64,000 nt of DNA from Fuscovulum ytuae (GCF_029953595.1 NZ_CP124535.1:1582001-1646000); one strand, 5' to 3'; shown: positions 26,505-35,070, numbered from the stretch's first letter. Program-made: numbers and translations. Notes: generated by a model from the sequence alone, not told the origin.

Positions 26505-26570
26505 GTTTCCGTTAACAGCGCGACAGAACGTTGTCCTGAGAACAGATGTAACAAACTGAGGCTGATCGAA

Positions 26571-26786
26571 ATGGCTTATGTCAACTCCTCCCGCGCCGCG
26601 TCCTTCTCGCTGGCTGACCGTATCTCGGGCGTCCTTGCCCTGATCAAGATGCAGATCGCCCGCCGCAGCGTTTACAACCAGACCGTCCGCGAACTGGTGC
26701 AACTTTCCGATCGCGAACTGTCCGATCTGGGCATTGCCCGGGCCGATATCCACGCCGTCGCCCATGAAGCGGCTTACGGCAAATAA
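26571..26786 (+). CDS. ccaF1: DUF1127 RNA-binding protein CcaF1
   Basis: A 71-residue basic protein with the DUF1127 core TVRELVQLSDRELSDLGIARADI near its C-terminus. In R. sphaeroides the same-sized gene lies directly before the CcsR sRNAs, is cotranscribed with them, binds RNA and influences their maturation. Here the first CcsR-type hairpin begins 12 bp after the stop. ATG 26571 is used; the longer frame upstream crosses the promoter. Confidence 0.9.
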   Translation: MAYVNSSRAASFSLADRISGVLALIKMQIARRSVYNQTVRELVQLSDRELSDLGIARADIHAVAHEAAYGK

Positions 26787-26792
26787 GGTTTC

Positions 26793-26880
26793 TTGCTGAA
26801 CCCCACCTCCTCCCGGGGTTCGTGGCAAAAGCGGCGGCGCTTCTCCTCCTCCCTGGCGCCGCCGCACTTTGATCCAGAAG
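26793..26880 (+). ncRNA. ccsR1: CcsR1-like (cuckoo) small RNA
   Basis: Two hairpins each expose CCTCCTCCC in the loop: 26799-26820 (stem AACCCC / GGGGTT) and 26831-26865 (10-bp stem GCGGCGGCGC / GCGCCGCCGC). The loop motif is complementary to Shine-Dalgarno sequences. Two such hairpins per RNA define the cuckoo family in Rhodobacterales and Rhizobiales. RNA ends are estimates set by processing. Confidence 0.85.
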
Positions 26881-26904
26881 CGATGCTCCTGCGTATGCTT
26901 CTCT

Positions 26905-26992
26905 GACAGATCCGAGGTCCCCCTCCTCCTCCCTGGGGACATGCGGAAAAGCGGCGATCCCCTCCTCCTCCCTGGGATCGCCGCACCCTTCT
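26905..26992 (+). ncRNA. ccsR2: CcsR2-like (cuckoo) small RNA
   Basis: Hairpins 26917-26940 (GTCCCC / GGGGAC) and 26951-26984 (11-bp GCGGCGATCCC / GGGATCGCCGC), both with a CTCCTCCTCCCT loop that contains the anti-Shine-Dalgarno motif. Spacing to CcsR1 is ~50 bp. Confidence 0.85.
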
Positions 26993-27017
26993 TCCGGGGC
27001 CGAATGGTCCCAACGGC

Positions 27018-27100
27018 GTGCGACGGGCCCTCCTCCTCCTCCCTGAGGGCCATCGGACCAGCGGCGATCCCCACCTCCTCCCGGGGATCGCCGCGACCCG
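27018..27100 (+). ncRNA. ccsR3: CcsR3-like (cuckoo) small RNA
   Basis: Hairpins 27026-27051 (GGCCCTC / GAGGGCC) and 27061-27094 (12-bp GCGGCGATCCCC / GGGGATCGCCGC), each with CCTCCTCCC in the loop. The second stem is nearly identical to that of CcsR2, showing descent by duplication. Confidence 0.85.
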
Positions 27101-27114
27101 CACCCCGTGCAACG

Positions 27115-27236
27115 GTTTCGGACCCGGCCTCTCCTCCTCCCTTGGCCGGGCCGGGAAAGCGACCGGCCTCTCCTCCTCCCTTGGCCGGGGCGCAAGAATG
27201 CGGCGGCGCCCTTCTCCCTCGGGCGTCGCCGTTTTT
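27115..27236 (+). ncRNA. ccsR4: CcsR4-like (cuckoo) small RNA
   Basis: Hairpins 27123-27150 (CCCGGCC / GGCCGGG) and 27163-27188 (CCGGCC / GGCCGG) with nearly identical TCTCCTCCTCCCTT loops, followed by the array terminator. The two hairpins differ by only a few bases, so they look like a recent duplication. Confidence 0.85.
27201..27236 (+). terminator. Intrinsic terminator of the ccaF1-ccsR operon
   Basis: An 11-bp stem (one G-U pair) between CGGCGGCGCCC and GGGCGTCGCCG, with a 9-nt loop containing TTCTCCCTC, then TTTTT. The loop resembles a decayed CcsR loop. Confidence 0.9.
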
Positions 27237-27311
27237 CATTGCAGCCCCCGCTTGCATCCCCGGCGCCCCCCGCCGATAGTCCGCGCCAATCGCTTCCTTC
27301 CGGCAGGCCCG

Positions 27312-28454
27312 ATGCGCCCCTCCCTGATTTCCGCCGCGCTTGTCGCCGCACTTGTGGGCTACGGCTCCACCATCGCCCTCGTCCTTGCTGCCGCGCAGGC
27401 CTTGGGGGCAACGCCCGATCAGACAGCCAGCTGGGTGATGGGCGTCTGCTTTGCCAAGGCATTGGGCAGCGCGCTGCTTTCCACGTGGCACCGTGTCCCC
27501 GTCGTGCTGGCCTGGTCCACCCCCGGCGCCGCGCTTATTGCGGCCTCCTCCGGCTACGGCATGGCCGAAGGGGTCGCGGCCTTCCTGCTTGCGGGCCTTC
27601 TGATCGCGGCGACCGGCCTGATCCGCCCCCTTGGCACGTTGGTGAGCAAGATCCCCGATGGCATCGCCGCCGCCATGCTGGCAGGCGTGCTGCTACCCTT
27701 CGTCCTGAAAGGCGCAGGCGCGGCGCAGGCCGCGCCGCTGCTCGTGGCCCCGATGGTGGCGCTCTTCGTGCTTGTCCGGCTGAAAAACCCCGCCATGGCC
27801 GTGCTTGCCGCGCTGGCCGCGGGCCTTGTCACTGCCTTTGCGACAGGCGCGGCGGGTCTGCCGCCCCTGCCAAATATCCCGCCCACCCCTACCTTCATTG
27901 CGCCCGAATTCCACTGGCCCGCGCTGATCGGCCTTGGCCTGCCGCTCTACCTTGTCACCATGGCCTCGCAGAACCTGCCGGGCTTCGCCACCATGCGCGC
28001 GGCAGGGTATGAGCCGCCCGTCGCCCCCGCCCTGACCGTCACAGGCCTGATCTCGGCCGCCACCGCCCTGATCGGCGCGCATACCGTCAACATGGCCGCG
28101 ATCACCGCCGCCATCTGCATGGGTGACGATGTGCATCCCGACCGGACGCAACGCTGGAAGGTGGGCCTCGCCTATGCCGGGGTCTGGATCATCCTTGGCC
28201 TGACCGGGCCCGTGGTCATCGCGATCCTAGCGGCCCTGCCGCCCGCGCTGATGACGGCGCTGGTGGCGCTGGCCCTACTCGGCCCGCTCACCGGGGCGCT
28301 GACCGGGGCCTTCGCCGCGCCGGACCAACGCTTTGCCGCCACGCTGACCTTGGCTGTCACAGGGGCGGGCGTGGCCTTTGCCGGAATCGGCGCGGCCTTC
28401 TGGGGCCTTCTGGCGGGCCTTGCCATCTGGCTGATCGAAGCCCGCAGGAAATAA
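27312..28454 (+). CDS. benE: Benzoate/H+ symporter BenE family transporter
   Basis: A 380-residue inner-membrane protein of about twelve hydrophobic segments. The BenE features MASQNLPGFATMRAAGYEPP near 215 and the GAHTVNMAAITAAICMG segment near 255 are clear. The family imports benzoate or related aromatics with protons; no benzoate catabolic gene is nearby, so the substrate is uncertain. It begins 75 bp after the CcsR terminator. Confidence 0.88.
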   Translation: MRPSLISAALVAALVGYGSTIALVLAAAQALGATPDQTASWVMGVCFAKALGSALLSTWHRVPVVLAWSTPGAALIAASSGYGMAEGVAAFLLAGLLIAATGLIRPLGTLVSKIPDGIAAAMLAGVLLPFVLKGAGAAQAAPLLVAPMVALFVLVRLKNPAMAVLAALAAGLVTAFATGAAGLPPLPNIPPTPTFIAPEFHWPALIGLGLPLYLVTMASQNLPGFATMRAAGYEPPVAPALTVTGLISAATALIGAHTVNMAAITAAICMGDDVHPDRTQRWKVGLAYAGVWIILGLTGPVVIAILAALPPALMTALVALALLGPLTGALTGAFAAPDQRFAATLTLAVTGAGVAFAGIGAAFWGLLAGLAIWLIEARRK

Positions 28455-28570
28455 CGATTTCTGACACAGAAATCGCCCCGTTTTCTGCAGGCAGAAAACA
28501 CCCCCCCGCGCCGCGCCTCAAACCGATTTCTGCGTGCAGAAATCGTCGCGTTTCCTGCGTCAGGAAACGC
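28455..28570. repeat. Cluster of four perfect hairpins between benE and uvrD
   Basis: Stems: CGATTTCTG with loop ACA (28455-28475), GTTTTCTGC with loop AG (28480-28499), CGATTTCTGC with loop GT (28524-28545), GCGTTTCCTG with loop CGT (28548-28570). All are perfect and share a CTG-loop-CAG apex. The cluster fills the space between the benE stop and the convergent uvrD stop and may work as a two-way terminator or RNA-protecting element. Confidence 0.75.
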
Positions 28571-28575
28571 CTCCC

Positions 28576-30945
28576 TCAGAACGGCACCTCATCGGCATCA
28601 TCCGCATCGACGACAAAGCCCGCCACGACCTTCTTGATCCCGGCCTTAGAGAAATCAATCTCCAGCTTGTCGCCCTCCAGCCCGATCACGATCCCATAGC
28701 CGAACTTGCGGTGAAACACCCGGTCACCTTCCGAAAAGGCCGATACCGCCGTCGCGTCGATCACCACCCCCCGCGCCTCGCGCGGCGTTGATACGCCCCG
28801 CGTCTGCACCCGGTCCTGCATCCGCTTCCAGCCAGGCGAGTTATAGACATCCGCCTTCGACACCCGCTCATCCATGCTGGACGACACGGCATAGGGCGCC
28901 GCCGCGCCAAAACCCCCGCCATACAGCCCCGGCGGGGTCAGCACCTCCACATGCGCTGTTGGCAATTCGTCGATGAAACGGCTAGGCAATTGGCTTTGCC
29001 ACTGGCCATAGACCCGGCGGTTCGAGGCGAAGGAAATCGTGCACAATTCTTCCGCCCGTGTGATCCCCACATAGGCCAGCCGCCGCTCCTCTTCCAACCC
29101 CTTCAGCCCGCTCTCATCCATGGACCGCTGGCTGGGGAACAGCCCATCCTCCCAGCCCGGCAGAAAGACGACCGGAAACTCCAACCCCTTGGCGGCGTGC
29201 AGGGTCATGATCGATACTTTCTCGCCCGCCTCTTCCGTCTCGTTGTCCATGATCAGCGCGACGTGTTCAAGGAAGCCTTGAAGATTGTCGAACTGCTCCA
29301 ACGCCTTGACCAATTCCTTCAGGTTCTCCAGACGCCCCGGCGCCTCGGGTGTCTTGTCGTTCTGCCACATCTCGGTATAGCCGGATTCCTCAAGGATCAT
29401 CTCGGCCAGTTCGATATGGCTCGCCCCTTCATGCCGCGTCAGCGCATGCCAACGGTCAATCCCTTCGACAAAGGCGCGCAACTGCCCCGCGCCCTTGCCG
29501 CCAATCCCGCCCGTTGCCACCAATTCCCGCGCGCCTTCAAGCAGGGAAACCCCCGCCATTCGCGCCGTGCGCTGAATATCCGCCTGGGCCTTGTCTCCCA
29601 GCCCGCGCTTGGGAACATTTACCACCCGTTCAAAGGCCAGATCGTCCTCGGGACTCACCGCCAGCCGGAAATAGGCCATCGCATCGCGAATTTCCTGCCG
29701 CTCATAGAACCGTGGCCCCCCGATCACCCGGTAGGGCAGCCCGATCGTCAGGAAGCGGTCCTCGAAGGCCCGCATCTGGTGGCTCGCCCGCACCAGAATC
29801 GCCTGCCCGTCCAGCCCCACAGGGTCCAACCCCCGCCCGCCCCGCATCAGCGCCTCGATCTCTTCACCGATCCAGCGCGCCTCTTCCTCACCATCCCAAT
29901 GGCCGATCAGGCGGACCTTCTCGCCCTCTTTCACATCGGTCCACAGCGTCTTGCCCAAACGCCCAGCATTCCCCGCGATCACGCCCGACGCAGCGGCAAG
30001 GATATGCGGCGTGGACCGATAATTCTGCTCCAGCCGCACCACATGCGCGCCGGGAAAATCCTTTTCGAACCGCAGGATGTTGCCAACCTCGGCACCGCGC
30101 CAGCCATAGATCGACTGGTCGTCATCCCCCACGCAGCAGATATTCCGATGCGCCTGCGCCAACAGCCGCAGCCAGAGGTACTGGCACACATTGGTGTCCT
30201 GATACTCATCCACCAGAATATAGCGAAACCACCGCTGATACTGCGCCAGCACGTCCGGGTGACCTTGGAAGATCACCACGCAATGCAACAAGAGGTCGCC
30301 GAAATCGCAGGCATTCAGCGTCCGCAGCCGTTCCTGATACTGGGCATAAAGCTCCGTGCCGCGATTGGCATAGCCCGATGCCTCGGACGACGGCACCCGT
30401 TCCGGCGTCAGGGCGCGGTTCTTCCAGCCGTCGATCATCCCCGCCAGCATCCGCGCGGGCCAGCGCTTCTCGTCGATATTCGCCGCCACGATCAACTGCT
30501 TCAGCAGCCGGATCTGGTCATCCGTATCCAGAATGGTGAAGTTCGACTTCAGCCCCACCAGTTCCGCATGCCGCCGCAGAATCTTGACCGACAGCGAATG
30601 GAAGGTGCCCATCCAAGGCATCCCCTCCGCCACCTCGCCCAGCATCCGCCCCACGCGCAACTTCATCTCGCGCGCGGCCTTGTTGGTAAAGGTCACGGCA
30701 AGGATTTCATTCGGCCGCGCCTTGCCCATGCGCAACAGATGCACGATCCGCGCCGTCAGCGCCTTGGTCTTGCCCGTCCCCGCCCCGGCCAGCATCAGGA
30801 CAGGGCCATCCAGCGCCTCAACCGCCTCGCGCTGGGCGGGGTTCAACTCATCCAAATAGGGCGCAGGCCGCGCCGCCATCATGGCCCGCTGCGACAACGG
30901 CACCACCGCCGCCTCCAACGCCTCGTCATCATCCCATCGGTTCAT
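28576..30945 (-). CDS. uvrD: UvrD/PcrA family ATP-dependent DNA helicase
   Basis: An SF1A 3'-5' helicase of 789 residues for nucleotide excision and mismatch repair. Motif I is AGAGTGKTKALT (53-64), motif II VDEYQDTN, motif III DDQSIYGWRGA, later motifs TLHAAKGLEFP and VGITRAEEL. The C-terminus has the small Tudor-like domain (DRVFHRKFGYGIV...) that in PcrA/UvrD contacts RNA polymerase. I chose ATG 30945; the frame extends antisense into pyc upstream but has no helicase sequence there. Confidence 0.95.
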   Translation of the reverse strand: MNRWDDDEALEAAVVPLSQRAMMAARPAPYLDELNPAQREAVEALDGPVLMLAGAGTGKTKALTARIVHLLRMGKARPNEILAVTFTNKAAREMKLRVGRMLGEVAEGMPWMGTFHSLSVKILRRHAELVGLKSNFTILDTDDQIRLLKQLIVAANIDEKRWPARMLAGMIDGWKNRALTPERVPSSEASGYANRGTELYAQYQERLRTLNACDFGDLLLHCVVIFQGHPDVLAQYQRWFRYILVDEYQDTNVCQYLWLRLLAQAHRNICCVGDDDQSIYGWRGAEVGNILRFEKDFPGAHVVRLEQNYRSTPHILAAASGVIAGNAGRLGKTLWTDVKEGEKVRLIGHWDGEEEARWIGEEIEALMRGGRGLDPVGLDGQAILVRASHQMRAFEDRFLTIGLPYRVIGGPRFYERQEIRDAMAYFRLAVSPEDDLAFERVVNVPKRGLGDKAQADIQRTARMAGVSLLEGARELVATGGIGGKGAGQLRAFVEGIDRWHALTRHEGASHIELAEMILEESGYTEMWQNDKTPEAPGRLENLKELVKALEQFDNLQGFLEHVALIMDNETEEAGEKVSIMTLHAAKGLEFPVVFLPGWEDGLFPSQRSMDESGLKGLEEERRLAYVGITRAEELCTISFASNRRVYGQWQSQLPSRFIDELPTAHVEVLTPPGLYGGGFGAAAPYAVSSSMDERVSKADVYNSPGWKRMQDRVQTRGVSTPREARGVVIDATAVSAFSEGDRVFHRKFGYGIVIGLEGDKLEIDFSKAGIKKVVAGFVVDADDADEVPF

Positions 30946-31197
30946 GGCTGAAACCCTAGCGCCATCGGCGGCAAAGGAAAAGGTTCCGCAAATGTTCCGT
31001 CGCAACTTTTCCCATGCACCCCCGCCCACTTCGCAATAGCAAACCCACCCCTGCATATTTCGCAAAATTTGCATGTTACGCCGGTTGCCGCCCTTGCGCT
31101 GCATTGCAGCAGGCCTAGGATGGTGCCGTCTACCCCGGTTCCCGCACCCGGAGATGACGGAAAAGCCCGCCTGACCTTCCGACTGCCGGAGATACCG
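30946..31197. promoter_or_regulatory. Divergent uvrD / pyc promoter region
   Basis: 252 bp without a gene. It holds an inverted repeat GCAAA-A-TTTGC (31063-31073) and a related TTCGCAATAGCAAA ~30 bp away. TTTGCAAA-type sites are bound by ScfR/PccR/RamB-family acyl-CoA regulators in related bacteria; whether these are such sites is uncertain. Confidence 0.35.
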
Positions 31198-34100
31198 ATG
31201 CCTGAGTTCCGCAAGATCCTCGTCGCCAACCGGGGCGAGATCGCCATCCGCGTCATGCGCGCCGCCAATGAAATGGGCAAGAAGACCGTCGCCGTCTTCG
31301 CCGAAGAGGACAAACTGTCCCTTCACCGCTTCAAGGCAGACGAAGCCTATCGCATCGGCGAAGGCCTGTCGCCGGTGGGCGCCTACCTCTCCATCCCGGA
31401 AATCATCCGGGTGGCCAAGATGGCTGGGGCGGATGCCGTCCATCCCGGCTACGGCCTTCTGTCCGAAAACCCCGATTTCGTCGAAGCCTGCGATCAGGCG
31501 GGCATCACCTTCATCGGCCCCCGCGCCGAAACCATGCGCGCCTTGGGCGACAAGGCTTCGGCCCGCCGCGTGGCAATCGAGGCGGGCGTCCCCGTCATCC
31601 CCGCGACAGAAGTTCTGGGCGATGACATGGCGCTCATCAAGAAACAGGCCGCCGAAGTCGGCTATCCCCTGATGCTCAAGGCGTCATGGGGCGGTGGCGG
31701 GCGCGGCATGCGCCCGATCCTGTCGGAAGACGAGCTTGAGACGAAGGTCCGCGAAGGCCGGCGCGAGGCCGAGGCCGCCTTCGGCAATGGCGAAGGCTAT
31801 CTGGAAAAGATGATCCAGCGCGCCCGCCATGTCGAGGTGCAGATCCTCGGCGACAAGCAGGGCAATGTCTGGCACCTCTGGGAACGCGATTGCACAGTGC
31901 AGCGCCGCAACCAAAAGGTCGTCGAACGCGCCCCTGCCCCCTACCTGACGCAGGCCCAGCGCGAAGACGTCTGCGATATGGCCAAGCGCATCACCCAGCA
32001 TGTCGATTACGAATGCGCGGGCACTGTCGAATTCCTGATGGATATGGATACGGGCAAGTTCTACTTCATCGAAGTGAACCCCCGCGTGCAGGTCGAACAT
32101 ACCGTGACCGAAGAGGTGACGGGGATCGACATCGTCCAAGCCCAGATCCTGATCGAGGAAGGCAAGTCACTGTCCGAAGCGACCGGCGTCGCCTCTCAGG
32201 CCGATGTGAAACTGAACGGCCACGCCCTGCAATGCCGGGTGACGACCGAAGACCCGCTGAACAACTTCATCCCCGATTACGGGCGACTGACGGCCTATCG
32301 CTCGGCCACTGGAAACGGCATCCGTCTGGATGGCGGCACGGCTTACGCGGGCGGCGTCATCACCCGCTATTACGATTCGCTTCTGGTGAAGGTCACGGCC
32401 CATGCCCAGACCCCGGAAAAGGCCATCGCCCGGATGGACCGCGCACTGCGCGAATTCCGCATCCGGGGGGTGGCAACGAATATCGAATTCGTCATCAACC
32501 TGTTGAAGCACCCTACCTTCCTTGATGACAGCTACACGACCAAGTTCATCGACACGACGCCCGAACTTTTCGCCTTCAAGAAACGCCGCGACCGGGCGAC
32601 CAAGATCCTCACCTATATCGCCGACATCACGGTGAACGGGCATCCCGAAACCGCAGGCCGCCCCAAACCGCCGGCCGAGGCGAAGATGCCCAAACCCCCG
32701 CGCCTTCTGACGGAAACCCCCGCGACGGGCACCCGTAACCTGTTGGAACAGCAAGGCCCGCAAGCCGTGGCCGATTGGATGAAGGCCCAGAAAAAGGTCC
32801 TCATCACCGACACGACCATGCGCGACGGCCACCAGTCGCTTCTGGCCACCCGCATGCGGTCCATCGACATGGTCCGCGTGGCCCCGGCCTATGCCGCCAA
32901 CCTGCCGCAACTGTTTTCCGTGGAATGCTGGGGCGGCGCCACCTTCGACGTGGCCTATCGCTTCTTGCAGGAATGCCCGTGGCAACGCCTGCGCGACCTG
33001 CGCGCCACCATGCCCAACCTGATGACGCAGATGCTGCTGCGCGCGTCGAACGGCGTGGGCTATACCAACTACCCCGACAACGTCGTCCGCGCCTTCGTCC
33101 TTCAGGCCGCCAAGACCGGCGTCGATGTCTTCCGCGTCTTCGACAGCCTCAACTGGGTCGAAAACATGCGCGTCGCCATGGATGCGGTGATCGAGGCAAA
33201 CAAGGTCTGCGAAGGCACGATCTGCTATACGGGCGACATGCTCGACCCGAACAGGTCGAAATATGACCTGAAATACTATGTGGACCGCGCCAAAGAGTTG
33301 AAGGCCGCAGGCGCCCATGTTCTGGGGCTGAAGGATATGGCGGGCCTTCTGAAACCCGCCTCGGCCCGCATTCTCGTGAAAACGCTGAAACAGGAGGTGG
33401 GCCTTCCCGTCCACTTCCACACGCATGACACATCCGGTGCCGCCGCCGCCACGATCCTCGCCGCCTGCGATGCGGGCGTCGATGCCGTGGATGCCGCGAT
33501 GGATGCCTTCTCGGGCGGCACCTCGCAGCCCTGCCTTGGGTCTATCGTCGAGGCGCTGCGCCACACCGACCGCGACACGGGCCTCGATATCAAGGCGATC
33601 CGCGACATTTCCAACTATTGGGAACATGTCCGCGTGCAATATGCCGCCTTCGAATCCGGCCTGCCCGCCCCGGCCTCCGAGGTCTATCTGCACGAAATGC
33701 CCGGCGGCCAGTTCACCAACCTCAAGGCGCAGGCGCGGTCCCTCGGTCTCGAAGAACGCTGGCCCGAGGTCGCGCAGGCCTATGCCGACGCGAACCAGAT
33801 GTTCGGCGATATCGTGAAGGTCACCCCCTCGTCGAAAGTGGTGGGCGACATGGCGCTGATGATGGTGGCCCAAGGCCTGACCCGTGCGCAGGTCGAAGAC
33901 GCGAATACCGACGTGGCCTTCCCCGACTCGGTGGTCGACATGCTCAAGGGCAATCTCGGTCAACCTCATGGCGGCTGGCCCGAAGGCATCCTGAAAAAGG
34001 TGCTGAAGGGCGAGGCCCCCCTGACCGAACGCCCCGGCAAGACCCTGCCCCCCGTCGATCTGGAAGACACCCGCGCCAAGCTGTCCGCCGAACTGGGCGG

Positions 34101-34641
34101 CAAGTCGGTGGATGATGAGGATCTCAACGGCTACCTCATGTATCCCAAGGTCTTCCTCGATTACATGGGCCGCCACCGCCTTTACGGCCCCGTCCGCGCC
34201 CTGCCCACGAAGATCTTCTTCTACGGCATGGAACCGGGCGAAGAGATCACCGCCGAGATCGACCCCGGCAAGCAGCTGGAGATTCGCCTGCAAGCCGTGG
34301 GCGAAACGACCGAGGATGGCGAGGTCCGCGTCTTTTTCGAACTGAACGGCCAACCCCGCGTGATCCGCGTGCCGAACCGCGCCGTGAAGGCCAAGACGGC
34401 GGCGCGGCCAAAGGCGCAAGAGGGCAATCCCGGCCATATCGGCGCGCCAATGCCCGGCTCCATCGCCTCCGTCACGGTGACGGTGGGCCAAAAGGTCCGC
34501 GCGGGCGATCTTCTCCTGACGATCGAGGCGATGAAGATGGAAACCGGCCTCCATGCCGACCGCGAAGCCACGGTGAAAGCGCTGCATGTTCAGGCTGGCA
34601 GCCAGATCGAGGCAAAGGACCTGCTGGTCGAACTCGAATGA
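31198..34641 (+). CDS. pyc: Pyruvate carboxylase
   Basis: ATP- and biotin-dependent carboxylation of pyruvate to oxaloacetate, the main anaplerotic reaction. The 1147-residue single-chain enzyme has the biotin carboxylase domain (1-~450, with EVNPRVQVEHTVTEE), the carboxyltransferase domain (TMRDGHQSLLATRMR near 539; metal site HFHTHDTSG near 740), the allosteric/tetramerisation region, and the biotinyl domain with EAMKM (biotinylated K1113). Start ATG 31198 gives MPEFRKILVANRGE, the normal N-terminus. Confidence 0.97.
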   Translation: MPEFRKILVANRGEIAIRVMRAANEMGKKTVAVFAEEDKLSLHRFKADEAYRIGEGLSPVGAYLSIPEIIRVAKMAGADAVHPGYGLLSENPDFVEACDQAGITFIGPRAETMRALGDKASARRVAIEAGVPVIPATEVLGDDMALIKKQAAEVGYPLMLKASWGGGGRGMRPILSEDELETKVREGRREAEAAFGNGEGYLEKMIQRARHVEVQILGDKQGNVWHLWERDCTVQRRNQKVVERAPAPYLTQAQREDVCDMAKRITQHVDYECAGTVEFLMDMDTGKFYFIEVNPRVQVEHTVTEEVTGIDIVQAQILIEEGKSLSEATGVASQADVKLNGHALQCRVTTEDPLNNFIPDYGRLTAYRSATGNGIRLDGGTAYAGGVITRYYDSLLVKVTAHAQTPEKAIARMDRALREFRIRGVATNIEFVINLLKHPTFLDDSYTTKFIDTTPELFAFKKRRDRATKILTYIADITVNGHPETAGRPKPPAEAKMPKPPRLLTETPATGTRNLLEQQGPQAVADWMKAQKKVLITDTTMRDGHQSLLATRMRSIDMVRVAPAYAANLPQLFSVECWGGATFDVAYRFLQECPWQRLRDLRATMPNLMTQMLLRASNGVGYTNYPDNVVRAFVLQAAKTGVDVFRVFDSLNWVENMRVAMDAVIEANKVCEGTICYTGDMLDPNRSKYDLKYYVDRAKELKAAGAHVLGLKDMAGLLKPASARILVKTLKQEVGLPVHFHTHDTSGAAAATILAACDAGVDAVDAAMDAFSGGTSQPCLGSIVEALRHTDRDTGLDIKAIRDISNYWEHVRVQYAAFESGLPAPASEVYLHEMPGGQFTNLKAQARSLGLEERWPEVAQAYADANQMFGDIVKVTPSSKVVGDMALMMVAQGLTRAQVEDANTDVAFPDSVVDMLKGNLGQPHGGWPEGILKKVLKGEAPLTERPGKTLPPVDLEDTRAKLSAELGGKSVDDEDLNGYLMYPKVFLDYMGRHRLYGPVRALPTKIFFYGMEPGEEITAEIDPGKQLEIRLQAVGETTEDGEVRVFFELNGQPRVIRVPNRAVKAKTAARPKAQEGNPGHIGAPMPGSIASVTVTVGQKVRAGDLLLTIEAMKMETGLHADREATVKALHVQAGSQIEAKDLLVELE

Positions 34642-34644
34642 CAG

Positions 34645-34664
34645 GATGGGCCATCCGGCCCATC
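34645..34664. terminator. Palindromic hairpin after pyc
   Basis: GATGGGCC / GGCCCATC with loop ATCC, 3 bp after the pyc stop; identical to the copy at 16262-16281. Confidence 0.6.
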
Positions 34665-34711
34665 ATCCACCCCGACAAAGAACTTTTCCGCGCGGTACCT
34701 CACTTTCCCCC

Positions 34712-34740
34712 TTGAACCCCCCGCGCGGCTTTTATAGATC
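34712..34740 (+). promoter_or_regulatory. Promoter of first tRNA-Gly
   Basis: TTGAAC (34712) and TAGATC (34735, 17-bp spacing; TATAGA with 15 bp also possible) precede the tRNA by ~20 bp. Confidence 0.55.
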
Positions 34741-34758
34741 ACCCCTCGTCCAATCGGT

Positions 34759-34833
34759 GCGGGCGTAGCTCAGGGGTAGAGCATAACCTTGCCAAGGTTA
34801 GGGTCGTGAGTTCGAATCTCATCGCCCGCTCCA
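34759..34833 (+). tRNA. tRNA-Gly (GCC)
   Basis: 75 nt with encoded CCA. Acceptor GCGGGCG / CGCCCGC, D-arm with AGCTCAGGGGTAGAGC, anticodon loop in AACCTTGCCAAGGTT (anticodon GCC), T-arm with GTTCGAATC. Confidence 0.98.
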
Positions 34834-34844
34834 GTTGGACCAAA

Positions 34845-34876
34845 GCGCAAGGCCGCCCTTCGGGGCGGCCTTGCGC
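34845..34876 (+). terminator. Hairpin between the two tRNA-Gly genes
   Basis: A perfect 14-bp stem (GCGCAAGGCCGCCC and its complement) closed by the very stable TTCG tetraloop, followed by ATTCT rather than a full U-tract. It separates the two tRNA units. Confidence 0.7.
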
Positions 34877-34900
34877 ATTCTGGCCCATCCGTTTTTCTTC

Positions 34901-34929
34901 TTGCGCCCATCCCCGCCGCACTCTATCAC
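34901..34929 (+). promoter_or_regulatory. Promoter of second tRNA-Gly
   Basis: TTGCGC (34901) and TATCAC (34924) with 17-bp spacing, 14 bp before the tRNA. Confidence 0.55.
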
Positions 34930-34943
34930 CCGCGCCACGGAGT

Positions 34944-35018
34944 GCGGGCGTAGCTCAGGGGTAGAGCATAACCTTGCCAAGGTTAGGGTCGTGAGTTCGA
35001 ATCTCATCGCCCGCTCCA
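34944..35018 (+). tRNA. tRNA-Gly (GCC), second copy
   Basis: Identical over all 75 nt to the copy at 34759-34833, with encoded CCA. The flanks differ, so only the tRNA is duplicated or held identical. A small hairpin GAAGGTC / GACCTTC (35042-35060) follows. Confidence 0.98.
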
Positions 35019-35070
35019 GATCACCACCAGATCGCAGGGATGAAGGTCGCTTAGACCTTCGCACCGCGTG

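Noticed and set aside
26793-27236. CRISPR-like array
   Set aside because: The repeats are inverted stems with a shared loop motif, not direct repeats with unique spacers; they match the CcsR sRNA pattern.
28946-31443. Very long open frames antisense to or extending from uvrD and pyc
   Set aside because: High GC leaves long open antisense frames; the helicase and carboxylase frames carry all family motifs, the others none.
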